A stretch of DNA of 64,000 bases from Caulobacter hibisci. GTDB taxonomy: Bacteria > Pseudomonadota > Alphaproteobacteria > Caulobacterales > Caulobacteraceae. Shown here one piece after another: positions 27,941 through 36,419 of this stretch; position 1 is the stretch's first letter; the number at the start of each line of letters is the position of its first letter. The position numbers and the translations under genes are program-made. The notes under the pieces are model-generated. The model searched no databases. It saw nothing but the letters and a program-made list of their open reading frames with translations, and was not told where the DNA came from. The DNA lies in contig NZ_JADWOX010000007.1 of the NCBI RefSeq assembly GCF_016135805.1, forward strand, positions 62,001 to 126,000, written 5' to 3'.

Positions 27941-28474
27941 ATGAGAATTTCGGTTTTGTTGCTGGCGAGTGCGGCTCTGGTCATGGGCGGCATGGCCTTC
28001 GCCGAAGAGGCCCCGGTCGGGCCTCCAGCCCAAGTGCGGGCTTTGACCGGCTGCTGGCGCGGCGAGGGGGCGGTGATGGGCAAGCCCGTGACCATCGCCC
28101 TGGCCGTCAAGACCACGGCCGGCGACGCCATGGTCCTGGTCGAGGCCGACAGTCACGCCAAGGCCGATCCCGCCGATACCTACGCCGCTCACCTGCTGTT
28201 CGGCGGCCGCACGACCAAGACCGCGGAACCGGCCGCCGTCATCGGTCTGTGGGCCGACAGTTTCGGCGGCGATGGGGCGTCCATGGGAACCGGCGCGGTG
28301 ACCGCCGAAGGTTTCGAGGTCGCCTATCCCTATGATCGCTCCAGCTTCGTCAATCGCTGGACGGTGAAGGCCGACAAGGTCGGCTGGACCATCGTCGTCC
28401 GCGACGCTGGCGGCAAGGAGCAGGCCTTCGCCAGCTATGCGCTGGCCAAGGCGGGGTGCGCCAAGGGCCGGTGA
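27941..28474 (+). CDS. Secreted protein of unknown function
   Basis: This 177-residue protein has a signal peptide (cleavage near AFAEE) and a GAGGGG ribosome site. The mature part opens with LTGCWRGEG, followed by alternating beta-strand-like segments (VTIALAVKT, AMVLVEADS, NRWTVKADKVGWTIVV). This resembles small periplasmic beta-barrel families such as DUF1579-like proteins, but I cannot assign one with confidence. Cysteines occur at the start (GCWRG) and end (AGCAKG) of the mature part and could form a disulfide. No operon partners. Confidence 0.75.
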   Translation: MRISVLLLASAALVMGGMAFAEEAPVGPPAQVRALTGCWRGEGAVMGKPVTIALAVKTTAGDAMVLVEADSHAKADPADTYAAHLLFGGRTTKTAEPAAVIGLWADSFGGDGASMGTGAVTAEGFEVAYPYDRSSFVNRWTVKADKVGWTIVVRDAGGKEQAFASYALAKAGCAKGR

Positions 28475-28485
28475 AGTCATCTAGC

Positions 28486-28527
28486 CCTTCCTTCTCCCTT
28501 TGCGGGAGAAGGTGGCGCCGAAAGGCG
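28486..28527. repeat. Dispersed repeat, CTTCTCCC-TTTGCGGGAGAAGG type
   Basis: A single copy of the element seen as an inverted pair at 8291-8457. It lies between two convergent genes. Confidence 0.65.
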
Positions 28528-28565
28528 ACCGCTCGCGATGGTGCACGTGCACCTTGGCCGGGACC

Positions 28566-28745
28566 TCAGGACGACTTTTCGGCTTTGGCGATTTCGACCT
28601 TGAGGGCCGCGAGCAGGGTCTGGAGGTCGCCATACTGCTGCAGGTGGGCCTCGGCCTCGGCTTTGAGCTTTTTCAGCTCGTCCAGGTCGCCGGCGGCGAT
28701 GGCGTCGCTGATGGGGGCCGCATAGAGCGGACGGAAGGACGACAT
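28566..28745 (-). CDS. Small DUF1843 protein
   Basis: A 59-residue ORF starts with ATG after GGGGAGAA and ends in TGA. The protein begins MSSFRPLYAAPISDAIAAGD and continues with a Leu/Lys/Glu/Ala-rich helical stretch including LKKLKAEAEAHLQQYGDL and ALKVEIAKAE. The pattern (LYA-x-I-x-DAIA-x-GD then two amphipathic helices) matches DUF1843, a short helical family of unknown function. Codon usage fits a real gene. It is a separate transcript between a secreted protein gene and sseA. Confidence 0.82.
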   Translation of the reverse strand: MSSFRPLYAAPISDAIAAGDLDELKKLKAEAEAHLQQYGDLQTLLAALKVEIAKAEKSS

Positions 28746-28981
28746 GGCGTTTTCTCCCCACGAACGCGCCGGCTGATCCGCCGATCGCGCGGTTGCGTGC
28801 TCGGCGCCACGATGGTCGCGCCGAAGGTCTTTAAGCTAATGGGCACTGGCGGGGAGCGACGTACGGCCTGGCCGTCGTCCATGGCGGCTTGCGGCCGACC
28901 CGCAACACGTCGAGCGTCGGCCACGCGGTGCATCTCGTCAATTTCAGATTGTATTCGAAATTAATATAATCCTGGGTGTTT
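28746..28981. other. Intergenic region, no gene seen
   Basis: About 236 bases between sseA and the DUF1843 gene. It includes an AT-rich patch (28945-28980, with TTCGAAATTAATATAAT) out of line with the surroundings and probably promoter DNA for the minus-strand DUF1843 gene. No convincing ORF or hairpin. Confidence 0.5.
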
Positions 28982-29848
28982 TTACACGGCCAGATCGGCC
29001 ACTGGGCCGGTCGCGACCGGCGCGTCGTCGCGGCCGCCCCATTCGGTCCATGAGCCGTCATAGACCGCCGCCCGGGGCTTGCCGAGGCGATGCAGCGCCA
29101 GGGCCGTGACCGAGGCGGTGATGCCCGAGCCGCAGCTGGCGGCGATCGGCTTTTCGATGTCCAAGCCGGCGTCGGCGAAGACCGTCCTAAGCTGCTCGGC
29201 CGGCAGCATCGTCGCGTCGGCCGCCAGCATCGCGGCCAGCGGAATGTTGCGCGAGCCGGGGATGTGGCCGCTCTTGAGGCCCGCGCGCGGCTCGGGAACC
29301 TCGCCGGTGAAGCGGCCGGCGGCGCGGGCGTCGATCACCTGCTCGCGGCCGGTCTCCAGGTTGCGCTTGATCTGGTCGAAGCTGCGGACAAGGTCGGCCT
29401 GCAGGCGCGGCGTGAAGTGACGCTCCTGCGGCGCGGCGGGACCGTCTTCCAGCGGGCGGCCCTCGGCGACCCACTTGGGCAGGCCGCCGTCCAGCACCAC
29501 GACGTCCTCGTGGCCCATGACGCGGAAGTTCCACCACACCCGGGCGGCCGGCAGGATGCCGGTGCTGTCGTAGACGACGATGCGGGCGCCATCGCCCAGG
29601 CCCAGCTTGCGCACCCGCGAGGCGAACTTGACGCCGCTGGCCAGCATGTGGGGCAGGGGCGAGGTCTCGTCGGCGATTTCGTCGATGTCGAAGAACACCG
29701 CGCCGGGGATGTGGCCGGCCTCGAACTCGACCTTGGGATCGCGCGGCGTGCCGGGCATGAACCACGAGGCGTCGACGATCCGCACGTCCGGCGCGTCGAG
29801 ATGGTCGGCCAGCCAGGCGGTCGTGACGAGCGGATCGACGTGGGTCAT
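28982..29848 (-). CDS. sseA: 3-mercaptopyruvate sulfurtransferase (tandem rhodanese)
   Basis: This 288-residue protein has two rhodanese domains. The first (about 5-130) is inactive and the second (about 160-275) has catalytic Cys239 in CGSGITA, the loop typical of mercaptopyruvate sulfurtransferases rather than thiosulfate sulfurtransferases. Other signatures are RIVDASWFMPG, GHIPGA and SWTEWGG. It moves sulfur from 3-mercaptopyruvate to thiols or cyanide. It is near metC and cysK in a loose sulfur-metabolism group. Confidence 0.92.
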   Translation of the reverse strand: MTHVDPLVTTAWLADHLDAPDVRIVDASWFMPGTPRDPKVEFEAGHIPGAVFFDIDEIADETSPLPHMLASGVKFASRVRKLGLGDGARIVVYDSTGILPAARVWWNFRVMGHEDVVVLDGGLPKWVAEGRPLEDGPAAPQERHFTPRLQADLVRSFDQIKRNLETGREQVIDARAAGRFTGEVPEPRAGLKSGHIPGSRNIPLAAMLAADATMLPAEQLRTVFADAGLDIEKPIAASCGSGITASVTALALHRLGKPRAAVYDGSWTEWGGRDDAPVATGPVADLAV

Positions 29849-29924
29849 GGCTGGCCTTTCGAACTAAAGCGAGGGCGGCAACTTCATGTGCGCCGCGCAC
29901 AAGCGCAAGCAACGAAAACCACGC

Positions 29925-29997
29925 CCTTCGACAAGCTCAGGGTGAGGTTTTCGACTGCGAGGTCTTTGCCCTGTTCCTCATCCTGAGCCTGTCGAAG
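29925..29997. repeat. Inverted repeat CCTTCGACAAGCTCAGG / CCTGAGCCTGTCGAAGG
   Basis: The arms CCTTCGACAAGCTCAGGGTGAGG and CCTCATCCTGAGCCTGTCGAAGG flank about 27 bases. This is a common palindromic repeat of alphaproteobacterial genomes. It lies between sseA and cysK on the same strand and may attenuate read-through. Confidence 0.8.
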
Positions 29998-30017
29998 GAC
30001 GAGGAACATGCACGGTC

Positions 30018-31016
30018 TTACAGCCAGGGCGGCGTCGGCAGGCCCTTCTCGGCCAGGAACTCGGGATTGAACAGCTTGCTCTGGTAGCGCGAGCCGTGGT
30101 CGCAGAGGATGGTCACGATGGTGTGGCCGGGACCAAGATCCCTGGCCAGGCGCACGGCGCCGGCGACGTTGATCCCGGTCGAGCCGCCCAGGCACAGGCC
30201 CTCGTGCTGAACCAGATCGAAGATCTGCTCCATCATCTCCTCGTCTGAGACGCGGTAGGGATGGTCGATGGCCAGGCCTTCGAGATTGGCGGTGATCCGG
30301 CCCTGGCCGATGCCTTCGCTGATCGAATTGCCCTCGGCCTTCAGCTCGCCGGCCGCGTACCAGTTGTAGAGCGAGGCGCCGCCCGGGTCGGCCAGGCCGA
30401 TCTTCACACCCGGCTTGCGCTCGCGCAGGGCTTGGGCCACGCCGGCCAGGGTGCCACCCGAGCCGACGGCGCAGATGAAGCCGTCGACCTTGCCGCCGGT
30501 CTGTTCCCAGATCTCGGGGCCGGTCGTCTGGTAGTGAGCCTGGCGGTTGGCGACGTTGTCGAACTGGTTGGCCCAGATCGCGCCATTGGGCTCGGTCTTG
30601 GCCAGTTCCTCGGCCAGCCGGCCGGAATAGCGGACGTAGTTGTCGGGGTTGGAATAGGGGACGGCGTCCACCTCGACCAGCTCGGCGCCGAGCAGGCGGA
30701 TGGCGTCCTTCTTCTCCTGGCTCTGGGTGCGCGGGATGACGATCGTCGTCTTGTAGCCGAGCGCCGAGGCGACCATGGCCAGGCCGATGCCGGTGTTGCC
30801 GGCCGTGCCCTCGACCACCCGGCCGCCCGGCCGCAGCAGGCCTCGCGCTTCCGCGTCGCGGATGATGCTGAGCGCGGCGCGGTCCTTCACCGACTGGCCG
30901 GGGTTCATGAACTCGGCCTTGCCCAGGATCTCGCAGCCGGTGGCCTCGCTGGCCCGGTTGAGGCGGATCAGCGGGGTGTTGCCGATGGCGTCGAGAACAT
31001 TGGCGGTGACGGGCAT
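30018..31016 (-). CDS. cysK: Cysteine synthase A (O-acetylserine sulfhydrylase)
   Basis: This 332-residue PLP enzyme makes cysteine from O-acetylserine and sulfide. Lys44 in GQSVKDRAA holds the cofactor; EGTAGNTGIG forms the substrate loop and VGSGGTLAG binds the PLP phosphate. It is somewhat longer at the C-terminus than E. coli CysK. Cystathionine beta-synthase activity is a possible alternative in this fold but family motifs favour CysK. Confidence 0.9.
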   Translation of the reverse strand: MPVTANVLDAIGNTPLIRLNRASEATGCEILGKAEFMNPGQSVKDRAALSIIRDAEARGLLRPGGRVVEGTAGNTGIGLAMVASALGYKTTIVIPRTQSQEKKDAIRLLGAELVEVDAVPYSNPDNYVRYSGRLAEELAKTEPNGAIWANQFDNVANRQAHYQTTGPEIWEQTGGKVDGFICAVGSGGTLAGVAQALRERKPGVKIGLADPGGASLYNWYAAGELKAEGNSISEGIGQGRITANLEGLAIDHPYRVSDEEMMEQIFDLVQHEGLCLGGSTGINVAGAVRLARDLGPGHTIVTILCDHGSRYQSKLFNPEFLAEKGLPTPPWL

Positions 31017-31130
31017 GGTCGAAATCTTGGGTCTTCGCGCGAGGGTGCGCCTTCTGGAGCTAGGGTAGATCGCGATGCGGCCGCCCGGATCAATCCAGTT
31101 TTCCTGAAAGCCAGGGTTTGGGCCGCAGCT

Positions 31131-31415
31131 TCAGTGCGTGGTGGGCTCGGTTTGGATGACGTTGAGCAGGGCCAAGCCCCCGGCCGTGGCCGTCGCCGCG
31201 CACCAGGCCCCGCACAGGCCCTCTATTCCCACAAGGCTGTTCTCGACTGCATCGGCCATGATGCCCTCGGCCACGACCGACGACGGTTCGCCCAGCAACT
31301 GGTTGTCGTGCAACTCGCGGCACCAGGCGCCGACCGCCTCGACCGGCGTGTCGGCGTCGAACTGCGAGAGGTAGGTCCCGCCGTGATAGTCCAGCACCAG
31401 GGTGAAGAGCGACAC
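31131..31415 (-). CDS. Conserved hypothetical small protein
   Basis: A 94-residue protein starts at GTG after CTAGGAGATC. It reads as a compact cytoplasmic domain: beta strands at the N-terminus (FTLVLDYHGGTYLSQFDA), a helix (PVEAVGAWCRELHDN) and a cysteine-rich middle (GLCGAWCAAT). I do not recognise a family. It lies just upstream of cysK on the same strand and downstream of cfa, with short gaps, so it may be cotranscribed with cfa. Confidence 0.7.
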   Translation of the reverse strand: MSLFTLVLDYHGGTYLSQFDADTPVEAVGAWCRELHDNQLLGEPSSVVAEGIMADAVENSLVGIEGLCGAWCAATATAGGLALLNVIQTEPTTH

Positions 31416-31442
31416 GGCGAGATCTCCTAGCTGCGGCTCATC

Positions 31443-32669
31443 CTAATTTCGGCTCAGGCCCAATTGAATGACATTGGTCCGCTCCGTGCGAAAGCCCGCT
31501 TCGCAATAGGCGAGGTAGAACTTCCAGAGCCGGCGGAAGCGTTCGTCGAAGCCGAGGGGGCGGATGTCGTCCCAGGCGGTCTCGAACCGCCTGTTCCAGT
31601 CGGCCAGGGTGTCGGCGTAGTCCTGGCCAAAGCGGCGGACGTTCTCCCACGACAGGCCGGCGCGATCGGTCTCCTGCTTCAGGCGGGTCTCGCTGGGCAG
31701 CATGCCGCCGGGGAAGACGTAGCGCTGGATGAAGTCGGTCTGCTTGCGATAGTGGGCGAAGAGCTCGTCCCTGATGGTGATGATCTGCAGGCCGGCGCGG
31801 CCGCTGGGCGCCAGCAGGTCGTGGACCTTGTCGAAATAGGTCGGCCAGTATTCCTCGCCGACGGCCTCGAACATCTCGATCGAGGCCACGCCGTCGAAGC
31901 GGCCCTCGACGTCGCGATAGTCCATCAGCCGGATGTCGACCTTGTCGGCCAGGCCCAGCGCGAAAAGGCGCCGGCGGGCGAAGTCGTGCTGGGCCTTGGA
32001 GATGGTCACGGCGGTGACCCGGGCGCCAACCTTCTTGGCCGCGTATTCGACGAACCCGCCCCAGCCGCAGCCGATCTCCAGCACGTGCTTGTCGGGCGTC
32101 AGGCCGATGGACTGGGCCAGGGCCTCGTACTTGCGGGCCTGGGCCGCCTCGAGCCGGGCGTTGGGATCCCGGTCGTAGAGGGCCGACGAATAGGTCATCG
32201 TCGGGTCCAGCCACTGCGAATAGAAGGCGTTGCCCAGGTCGTAGTGGGCGTGGATGTTGCGCTTGGAGCCCTCGCGGTCGTTGCGATTGGTGCGGTGGAA
32301 CAGCAGGTTGGCCAGCCGCATCAGGGGATTGCCGCGCACCAGGGCCGACAGCTTGTCGAAGTTCAGGGCGAAGGCGGTCAGCACGGCCGAAAGGTCGGGC
32401 GTCTCCCACTCGCCGGCCATGTAGCCTTCGGCAAAGCCGATGTCGCCCGAGGCGAAGGCCCGGCGGATGAAGCGATAGTCGTGCACGCGGATGACGGCGT
32501 CGGGTCCCGGGGTCTTGCCGTCGATGCGCAGCGGCTGGCCCGTGGGCAGGACGAAGGTCAGCGACCCGATGGCCCAGTTCTCGACGGCGACCCGAAGCGC
32601 CGCGCGAAAAGCGGCCGGGGCGGCGCGGAGGTGATCGTTACGCCACTGGGCGTGCAGAGTGTCGGTCAT
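31443..32669 (-). CDS. cfa: Cyclopropane-fatty-acyl-phospholipid synthase
   Basis: This 408-residue SAM-dependent enzyme adds a methylene bridge to unsaturated acyl chains of membrane lipids, usually in stationary phase or acid stress. The lipid-binding N-terminal part is followed by a methyltransferase core with HYDLGNAFYSQWLD, VLEIGCGWGGFVEYAA (SAM site) and IEMFEAVGEEYWPTYF; QRYVFPGGMLPS is also conserved. The start at MTDTLHAQW has GGGAGAG. It is close upstream of a 94-residue unknown. Confidence 0.93.
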   Translation of the reverse strand: MTDTLHAQWRNDHLRAAPAAFRAALRVAVENWAIGSLTFVLPTGQPLRIDGKTPGPDAVIRVHDYRFIRRAFASGDIGFAEGYMAGEWETPDLSAVLTAFALNFDKLSALVRGNPLMRLANLLFHRTNRNDREGSKRNIHAHYDLGNAFYSQWLDPTMTYSSALYDRDPNARLEAAQARKYEALAQSIGLTPDKHVLEIGCGWGGFVEYAAKKVGARVTAVTISKAQHDFARRRLFALGLADKVDIRLMDYRDVEGRFDGVASIEMFEAVGEEYWPTYFDKVHDLLAPSGRAGLQIITIRDELFAHYRKQTDFIQRYVFPGGMLPSETRLKQETDRAGLSWENVRRFGQDYADTLADWNRRFETAWDDIRPLGFDERFRRLWKFYLAYCEAGFRTERTNVIQLGLSRN

Positions 32670-32756
32670 CGGCTCTCCCGTCCCATACTCGGGACAAATC
32701 AGACCCCCAAAAACCGACACTTGAGATGGGAACGCACGCGGTTGTCCGCCAGGGGA

Positions 32757-34211
32757 TCAGTCCCCGGAAGCGTTACCGCGCAGATGGCGATAGGCCTCGA
32801 GAGCCCGCGCCCGCGCCCGTCCATGATCGACGATGGGTCGAGCGTAGCTACGCTTGGCCTCGACCGAAAGATGCGCGGGCGCGGTCCAAGGTTGATGGAT
32901 GGCGCTGTCGGGCAGGTTGGCCAGCTCCGGGACCCATTTTCGGACGTAGGCGCCCTTGGGGTCGAACTTCTCGCCCTGGCCGATCGGGTTGAAGATGCGG
33001 AAGTAGGGCGAGGCGTCGGCGCCGCTGCCGGCCACCCACTGCCAGTTGCCGACATTGTTGGCGAGGTCGGCGTCGACCAGGGTGTCCCAGAACCAGGCCT
33101 CGCCGTCGCGCCAGTCGACCAGCAGGTGCTTGATCAGGAACGAGGCGGTGATCATCCGCACCCGGTTGTGCATGAAGCCGGTGGCCCAAAGCTCGCGCAT
33201 GCCCGCATCGACCAGCGGATAGCCGGTGCGCCCCTCGATCCAGGCTTCGAAGCCCTTGGGGTTCTCGGCCCACGGAAAGGCGTCGAACTCCGGCCGGAAG
33301 TTGCGTTTGGGCATCTGCGGCCAATGGAACAGGATCGAGTGGTTGAACTCGCGCCAGCCCACTTCCGACAGGAACTTCTCGATCTCGCCGTGCGGGGCGT
33401 CGCCGGCCTCGGCGGCGGTGCGGGCCGCGGCCCAGACCTGGCGCGGGCCGATCTCGCCGAAGTGCAGGTGCGGCGACAGGCGCGAGGTCGCCTCCAGCCC
33501 GGGAACGTCGCGGCCCTCGCCATAGCCGTCGACGGCGCCGGAAAGGAAATCGTCCAGCCGTTCCAGGGCGCCGGCCTCGCCGGGCGTCCAGATGGAAAAG
33601 CCCTTCGACCAGTCGGGCTTGCGCGGATGCAGGTTCCAGCCGTCCAGCGCGTCGCTGTGCGGCCAGTGCTCGGGCGCTTGCAAATGCTTGGGGGCGCGCT
33701 CGACCTCGACATGGGTCAGGTGGGCGCGGGCCGCCCGCCAATAGGGGGTGAACACCTTGTAGGGCTGCTTGGAGCCGTTCTGCACGGTCCAGGGCTCGTT
33801 CAGCAGGCCCGCGAGGCAGCTTTCGACCACCACGCCGTCGGCTTTCAGCGCCGCCTTGATCTCGGCGTCGCGGGCGATGGCGGCCGGTTCGTACAGGCGG
33901 TTCCAGACCACGCCCGCCGCGCCGGCGTGGACGATGACGTCCTTCAGGATCTCCTGCGCCGGGCCGCGCCGCAGCATCAGCTTCGAGCCGATCGCCTTGA
34001 AGCTGTCGGAGAGCGCCCGCAGCGACTTGTCGAGCCACCACAGCGAGGCCGCGCCCATGGCGCGGACGCCCGGCGTCTCGTCGAGGATATAGAGCGGGAT
34101 CACCGGCCGGCCGGTGTCGATGGCGGCTTTCAGGGCCGGGTTGTCGGCCAGGCGCAGGTCGTTGCGCAGCCACACGATGACGGGTCCGGGGACGCCTGGA
34201 TCGATCCGCAC
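32757..34211 (-). CDS. phrB: Deoxyribodipyrimidine photo-lyase (CPD photolyase)
   Basis: This 484-residue flavoprotein repairs cyclobutane pyrimidine dimers with blue light. The N-terminal alpha/beta antenna domain begins [17 protein letters not shown]. The FAD-binding helical domain has [43 protein letters not shown] and the Trp-rich [12 protein letters not shown] prefer GTG 34211 with GGAAAGG five bases upstream; GTG 34217 is two codons longer. It is divergent from kdsA. Confidence 0.94.
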   Translation of the reverse strand: MRIDPGVPGPVIVWLRNDLRLADNPALKAAIDTGRPVIPLYILDETPGVRAMGAASLWWLDKSLRALSDSFKAIGSKLMLRRGPAQEILKDVIVHAGAAGVVWNRLYEPAAIARDAEIKAALKADGVVVESCLAGLLNEPWTVQNGSKQPYKVFTPYWRAARAHLTHVEVERAPKHLQAPEHWPHSDALDGWNLHPRKPDWSKGFSIWTPGEAGALERLDDFLSGAVDGYGEGRDVPGLEATSRLSPHLHFGEIGPRQVWAAARTAAEAGDAPHGEIEKFLSEVGWREFNHSILFHWPQMPKRNFRPEFDAFPWAENPKGFEAWIEGRTGYPLVDAGMRELWATGFMHNRVRMITASFLIKHLLVDWRDGEAWFWDTLVDADLANNVGNWQWVAGSGADASPYFRIFNPIGQGEKFDPKGAYVRKWVPELANLPDSAIHQPWTAPAHLSVEAKRSYARPIVDHGRARARALEAYRHLRGNASGD

Positions 34212-34296
34212 TTGCACCTTTCCGCCGTTGAGGCCACCTGTGGGCCAAATTCAGCGCCTACGTCTGTCGGCCCCACCTTTATTCGGAAGTCCCGCC

Positions 34297-35163
34297 TTGA
34301 GTCAGCCCGTCGCCCCCAACGCCGTCGTCGAAGTTAAGACGGAGACCGGCAAGGCCGTCCGCATCGGCAACGCCGAGCGCCTGACCCTGATCGCCGGTCC
34401 GTGCCAGATGGAAAGCCGCCAGCACGCGCTGGAAACGGCCCACGCCCTCAAGGAGATCGGCGAGCGCCTGGGCGTCGGCCTGATCTACAAGACCAGCTAC
34501 GACAAGGCCAACCGCACCTCGGCCACGGCCGCCCGCGGCATCGGCCTCTATGACAGCCTGCCGATCTTCCAGGAGATCCGCGAGGTCACCGGCCTGCCGA
34601 CCCTGACCGACGTGCACGAGATCAGCCACTGCGCCCCGGTCGCCGAGGCCGTCGACGTCATCCAGATCCCGGCCTTCCTGTGCCGCCAGACCGACCTGCT
34701 GCTGGCCGCTGCCGCCACCGGCCGGGCGATCAACATCAAGAAGGGTCAGTTTCTGGCCCCCTGGGACATGAAGAACGTCATCGCCAAGGTCACCGGCGCG
34801 GGCAATCCCAACGTCCTGGCCTGCGAGCGCGGGGCCTCGTTCGGCTACAACACCCTTGTCTCCGACATGCGCAGCCTGCCGATCATGAAGGAGATCGGCT
34901 GCCCGGTGGTGTTCGACGCCACCCACAGCGTGCAGCAGCCGGGCGGGCAGGGCACGTCCTCGGGCGGCCAGCGCGAGTTCGTGCCGGTGCTGGCCCGCGC
35001 CGCCGTCTCGATCGGCGTGGCCATGGTGTTCATGGAAACCCACCCCGACCCCGACCACGCTCCGTCGGACGGCCCCAACATGGTGCCGCTGAGCCAGTTC
35101 GAGGGCCTCGTGGCCGAGCTGCTCGAATTCGACGCCCTGGCCAAGCGCAAGCGGGCGGCGTGA
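34297..35163 (+). CDS. kdsA: 3-deoxy-8-phosphooctulonate (KDO-8-P) synthase
   Basis: This 288-residue enzyme condenses phosphoenolpyruvate with arabinose 5-phosphate to KDO 8-phosphate, for the inner core of lipopolysaccharide. Signatures are [43 protein letters not shown] and [11 protein letters not shown]. The TTG start follows GGAAGT; no ATG fits the family N-terminus. hldD, another LPS-core gene, follows after a palindromic repeat. Confidence 0.94.
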   Translation: MSQPVAPNAVVEVKTETGKAVRIGNAERLTLIAGPCQMESRQHALETAHALKEIGERLGVGLIYKTSYDKANRTSATAARGIGLYDSLPIFQEIREVTGLPTLTDVHEISHCAPVAEAVDVIQIPAFLCRQTDLLLAAAATGRAINIKKGQFLAPWDMKNVIAKVTGAGNPNVLACERGASFGYNTLVSDMRSLPIMKEIGCPVVFDATHSVQQPGGQGTSSGGQREFVPVLARAAVSIGVAMVFMETHPDPDHAPSDGPNMVPLSQFEGLVAELLEFDALAKRKRAA

Positions 35164-35179
35164 GCGCTCACTAAAGGCC

Positions 35180-35272
35180 GTCATCCCCCGCGTTATACGG
35201 GGGACCCAAGCTGAGCTAACCGCGCGCACCCTTCAACGCCGCTTGGGTCCCCCGAACAAGTCGGGGGATGAC
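35180..35272. repeat. Dispersed palindromic repeat (GTCATCCCCCG / CGGGGGATGAC type)
   Basis: This imperfect 93-bp inverted repeat has arms GTCATCCCCCGCG...CGGGGGACCCAAGC and GCTTGGGTCCCCCG...CGGGGGATGAC. It has the same design and length as 5422-5514 with compensating changes in both arms. It lies between kdsA and hldD. Confidence 0.8.
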
Positions 35273-35324
35273 AAATGTGGAGGGTGCGATTTGTCCTCCA
35301 AGCCCGCTGTGCCATAACCCGCCC

Positions 35325-36326
35325 ATGTCCCGACGCATCGTTCTCGTCACCGGCGGCGCCGGCTTCATCGGCTCCAACATCGTCGCCAAGCTCTGCGAGG
35401 ACCCGGCGCTCGACGTCGTGGTCTGCGACTGGCTGGGCCAGGCGGCCGAGGGCAAGTGGCGCAACATCGCCAAGCACCCGATCGCCGACTTCGTCGCTCC
35501 CGAGCAGCTGTTCGACTGGCTGGCCGCGCGCGGCGACGAGGTCGAGCTCGTGATCCACATGGGCGCGATCTCCTCGACAACCGAGCCCGACGCCGACCTG
35601 ATCGTGCAGTCCAACTTCGTGCTGTCGCGCGACCTGTGGCGGTGGTGCGCCAAGAACGGGACCCGCCTGATCTACGCCTCCTCGGCCGCCACCTATGGCG
35701 ACGGCGACCAGGGCTTCGACGGCAAGGACGACATCGACAGCCTGATGGCGCTGCGGCCGCTGAACGCCTACGGCTGGTCCAAGGCGCTGTTCGACGTCTT
35801 CGCCGTGCGCGAGGCCGCCCGCGGCCATGCCCCGCCGCAGTGGGTGGGCCTGAAGTTCTTCAACGTCTACGGCCCCAACGAGGACCATAAGGGCGGCATG
35901 AAGTCGGTCGTCTGCCAGATCTGGCCCAAGATCGCGGCCGGCGAGGGCGTGCGGCTGTTCAAGTCGCATCACCCGGACTATGAGGACGGCGGCCAGCTGC
36001 GCGACTTCGTCTATGTGCGCGACGTCGCCGACGTGATCGCCTGGCTGGCCAAGAGCCCGCATGTCAGCGGGGTCTACAATCTCGGCTCGGGCCATGCCCG
36101 CTCGTTCAAGGACCTGGCGTTGGCGACCTTTGCCGCCGTCGCCCGCGAGCCCGACATCACCTATTTCGACATGCCCGAGGTGCTGCAGGGCAAGTACCAG
36201 TATTTCACCCAGGCCGACATGGGCCGCCTGCGCGCGGCCGGCTACAACGCGCCGATGACCTCGCTGGAGGACGGCGTCGCCGACTACGTGGCCGGCTTCC
36301 TGAACACGGACGATCCCTACCGCTGA
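35325..36326 (+). CDS. hldD: ADP-L-glycero-D-manno-heptose 6-epimerase
   Basis: This 333-residue extended short-chain dehydrogenase has the NADP-binding VTGGAGFIGSNIV, catalytic Ser120 (ASSAATYGDG) and Tyr149/Lys153 (NAYGWSK), plus FFNVYGPNEDHKGGMKSV, typical of HldD. It inverts C6 of the ADP-heptose used for the LPS inner core. A dispersed repeat separates it from kdsA. Confidence 0.93.
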   Translation: MSRRIVLVTGGAGFIGSNIVAKLCEDPALDVVVCDWLGQAAEGKWRNIAKHPIADFVAPEQLFDWLAARGDEVELVIHMGAISSTTEPDADLIVQSNFVLSRDLWRWCAKNGTRLIYASSAATYGDGDQGFDGKDDIDSLMALRPLNAYGWSKALFDVFAVREAARGHAPPQWVGLKFFNVYGPNEDHKGGMKSVVCQIWPKIAAGEGVRLFKSHHPDYEDGGQLRDFVYVRDVADVIAWLAKSPHVSGVYNLGSGHARSFKDLALATFAAVAREPDITYFDMPEVLQGKYQYFTQADMGRLRAAGYNAPMTSLEDGVADYVAGFLNTDDPYR

Positions 36327-36419
36327 CGTTGACCGAGGGGCACGCTTGCCGAGCCCTGCCGTGCGCGTAACCTCAACCCTGATACGTCGCCGGCACAGGC
36401 GTTGGTCAGGGAGTGGAAC

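Noticed and set aside
28800..28970. Short open frames around the AT-rich patch between DUF1843 and sseA
   Set aside because: No ribosome site, no recognisable protein; more likely promoter DNA.
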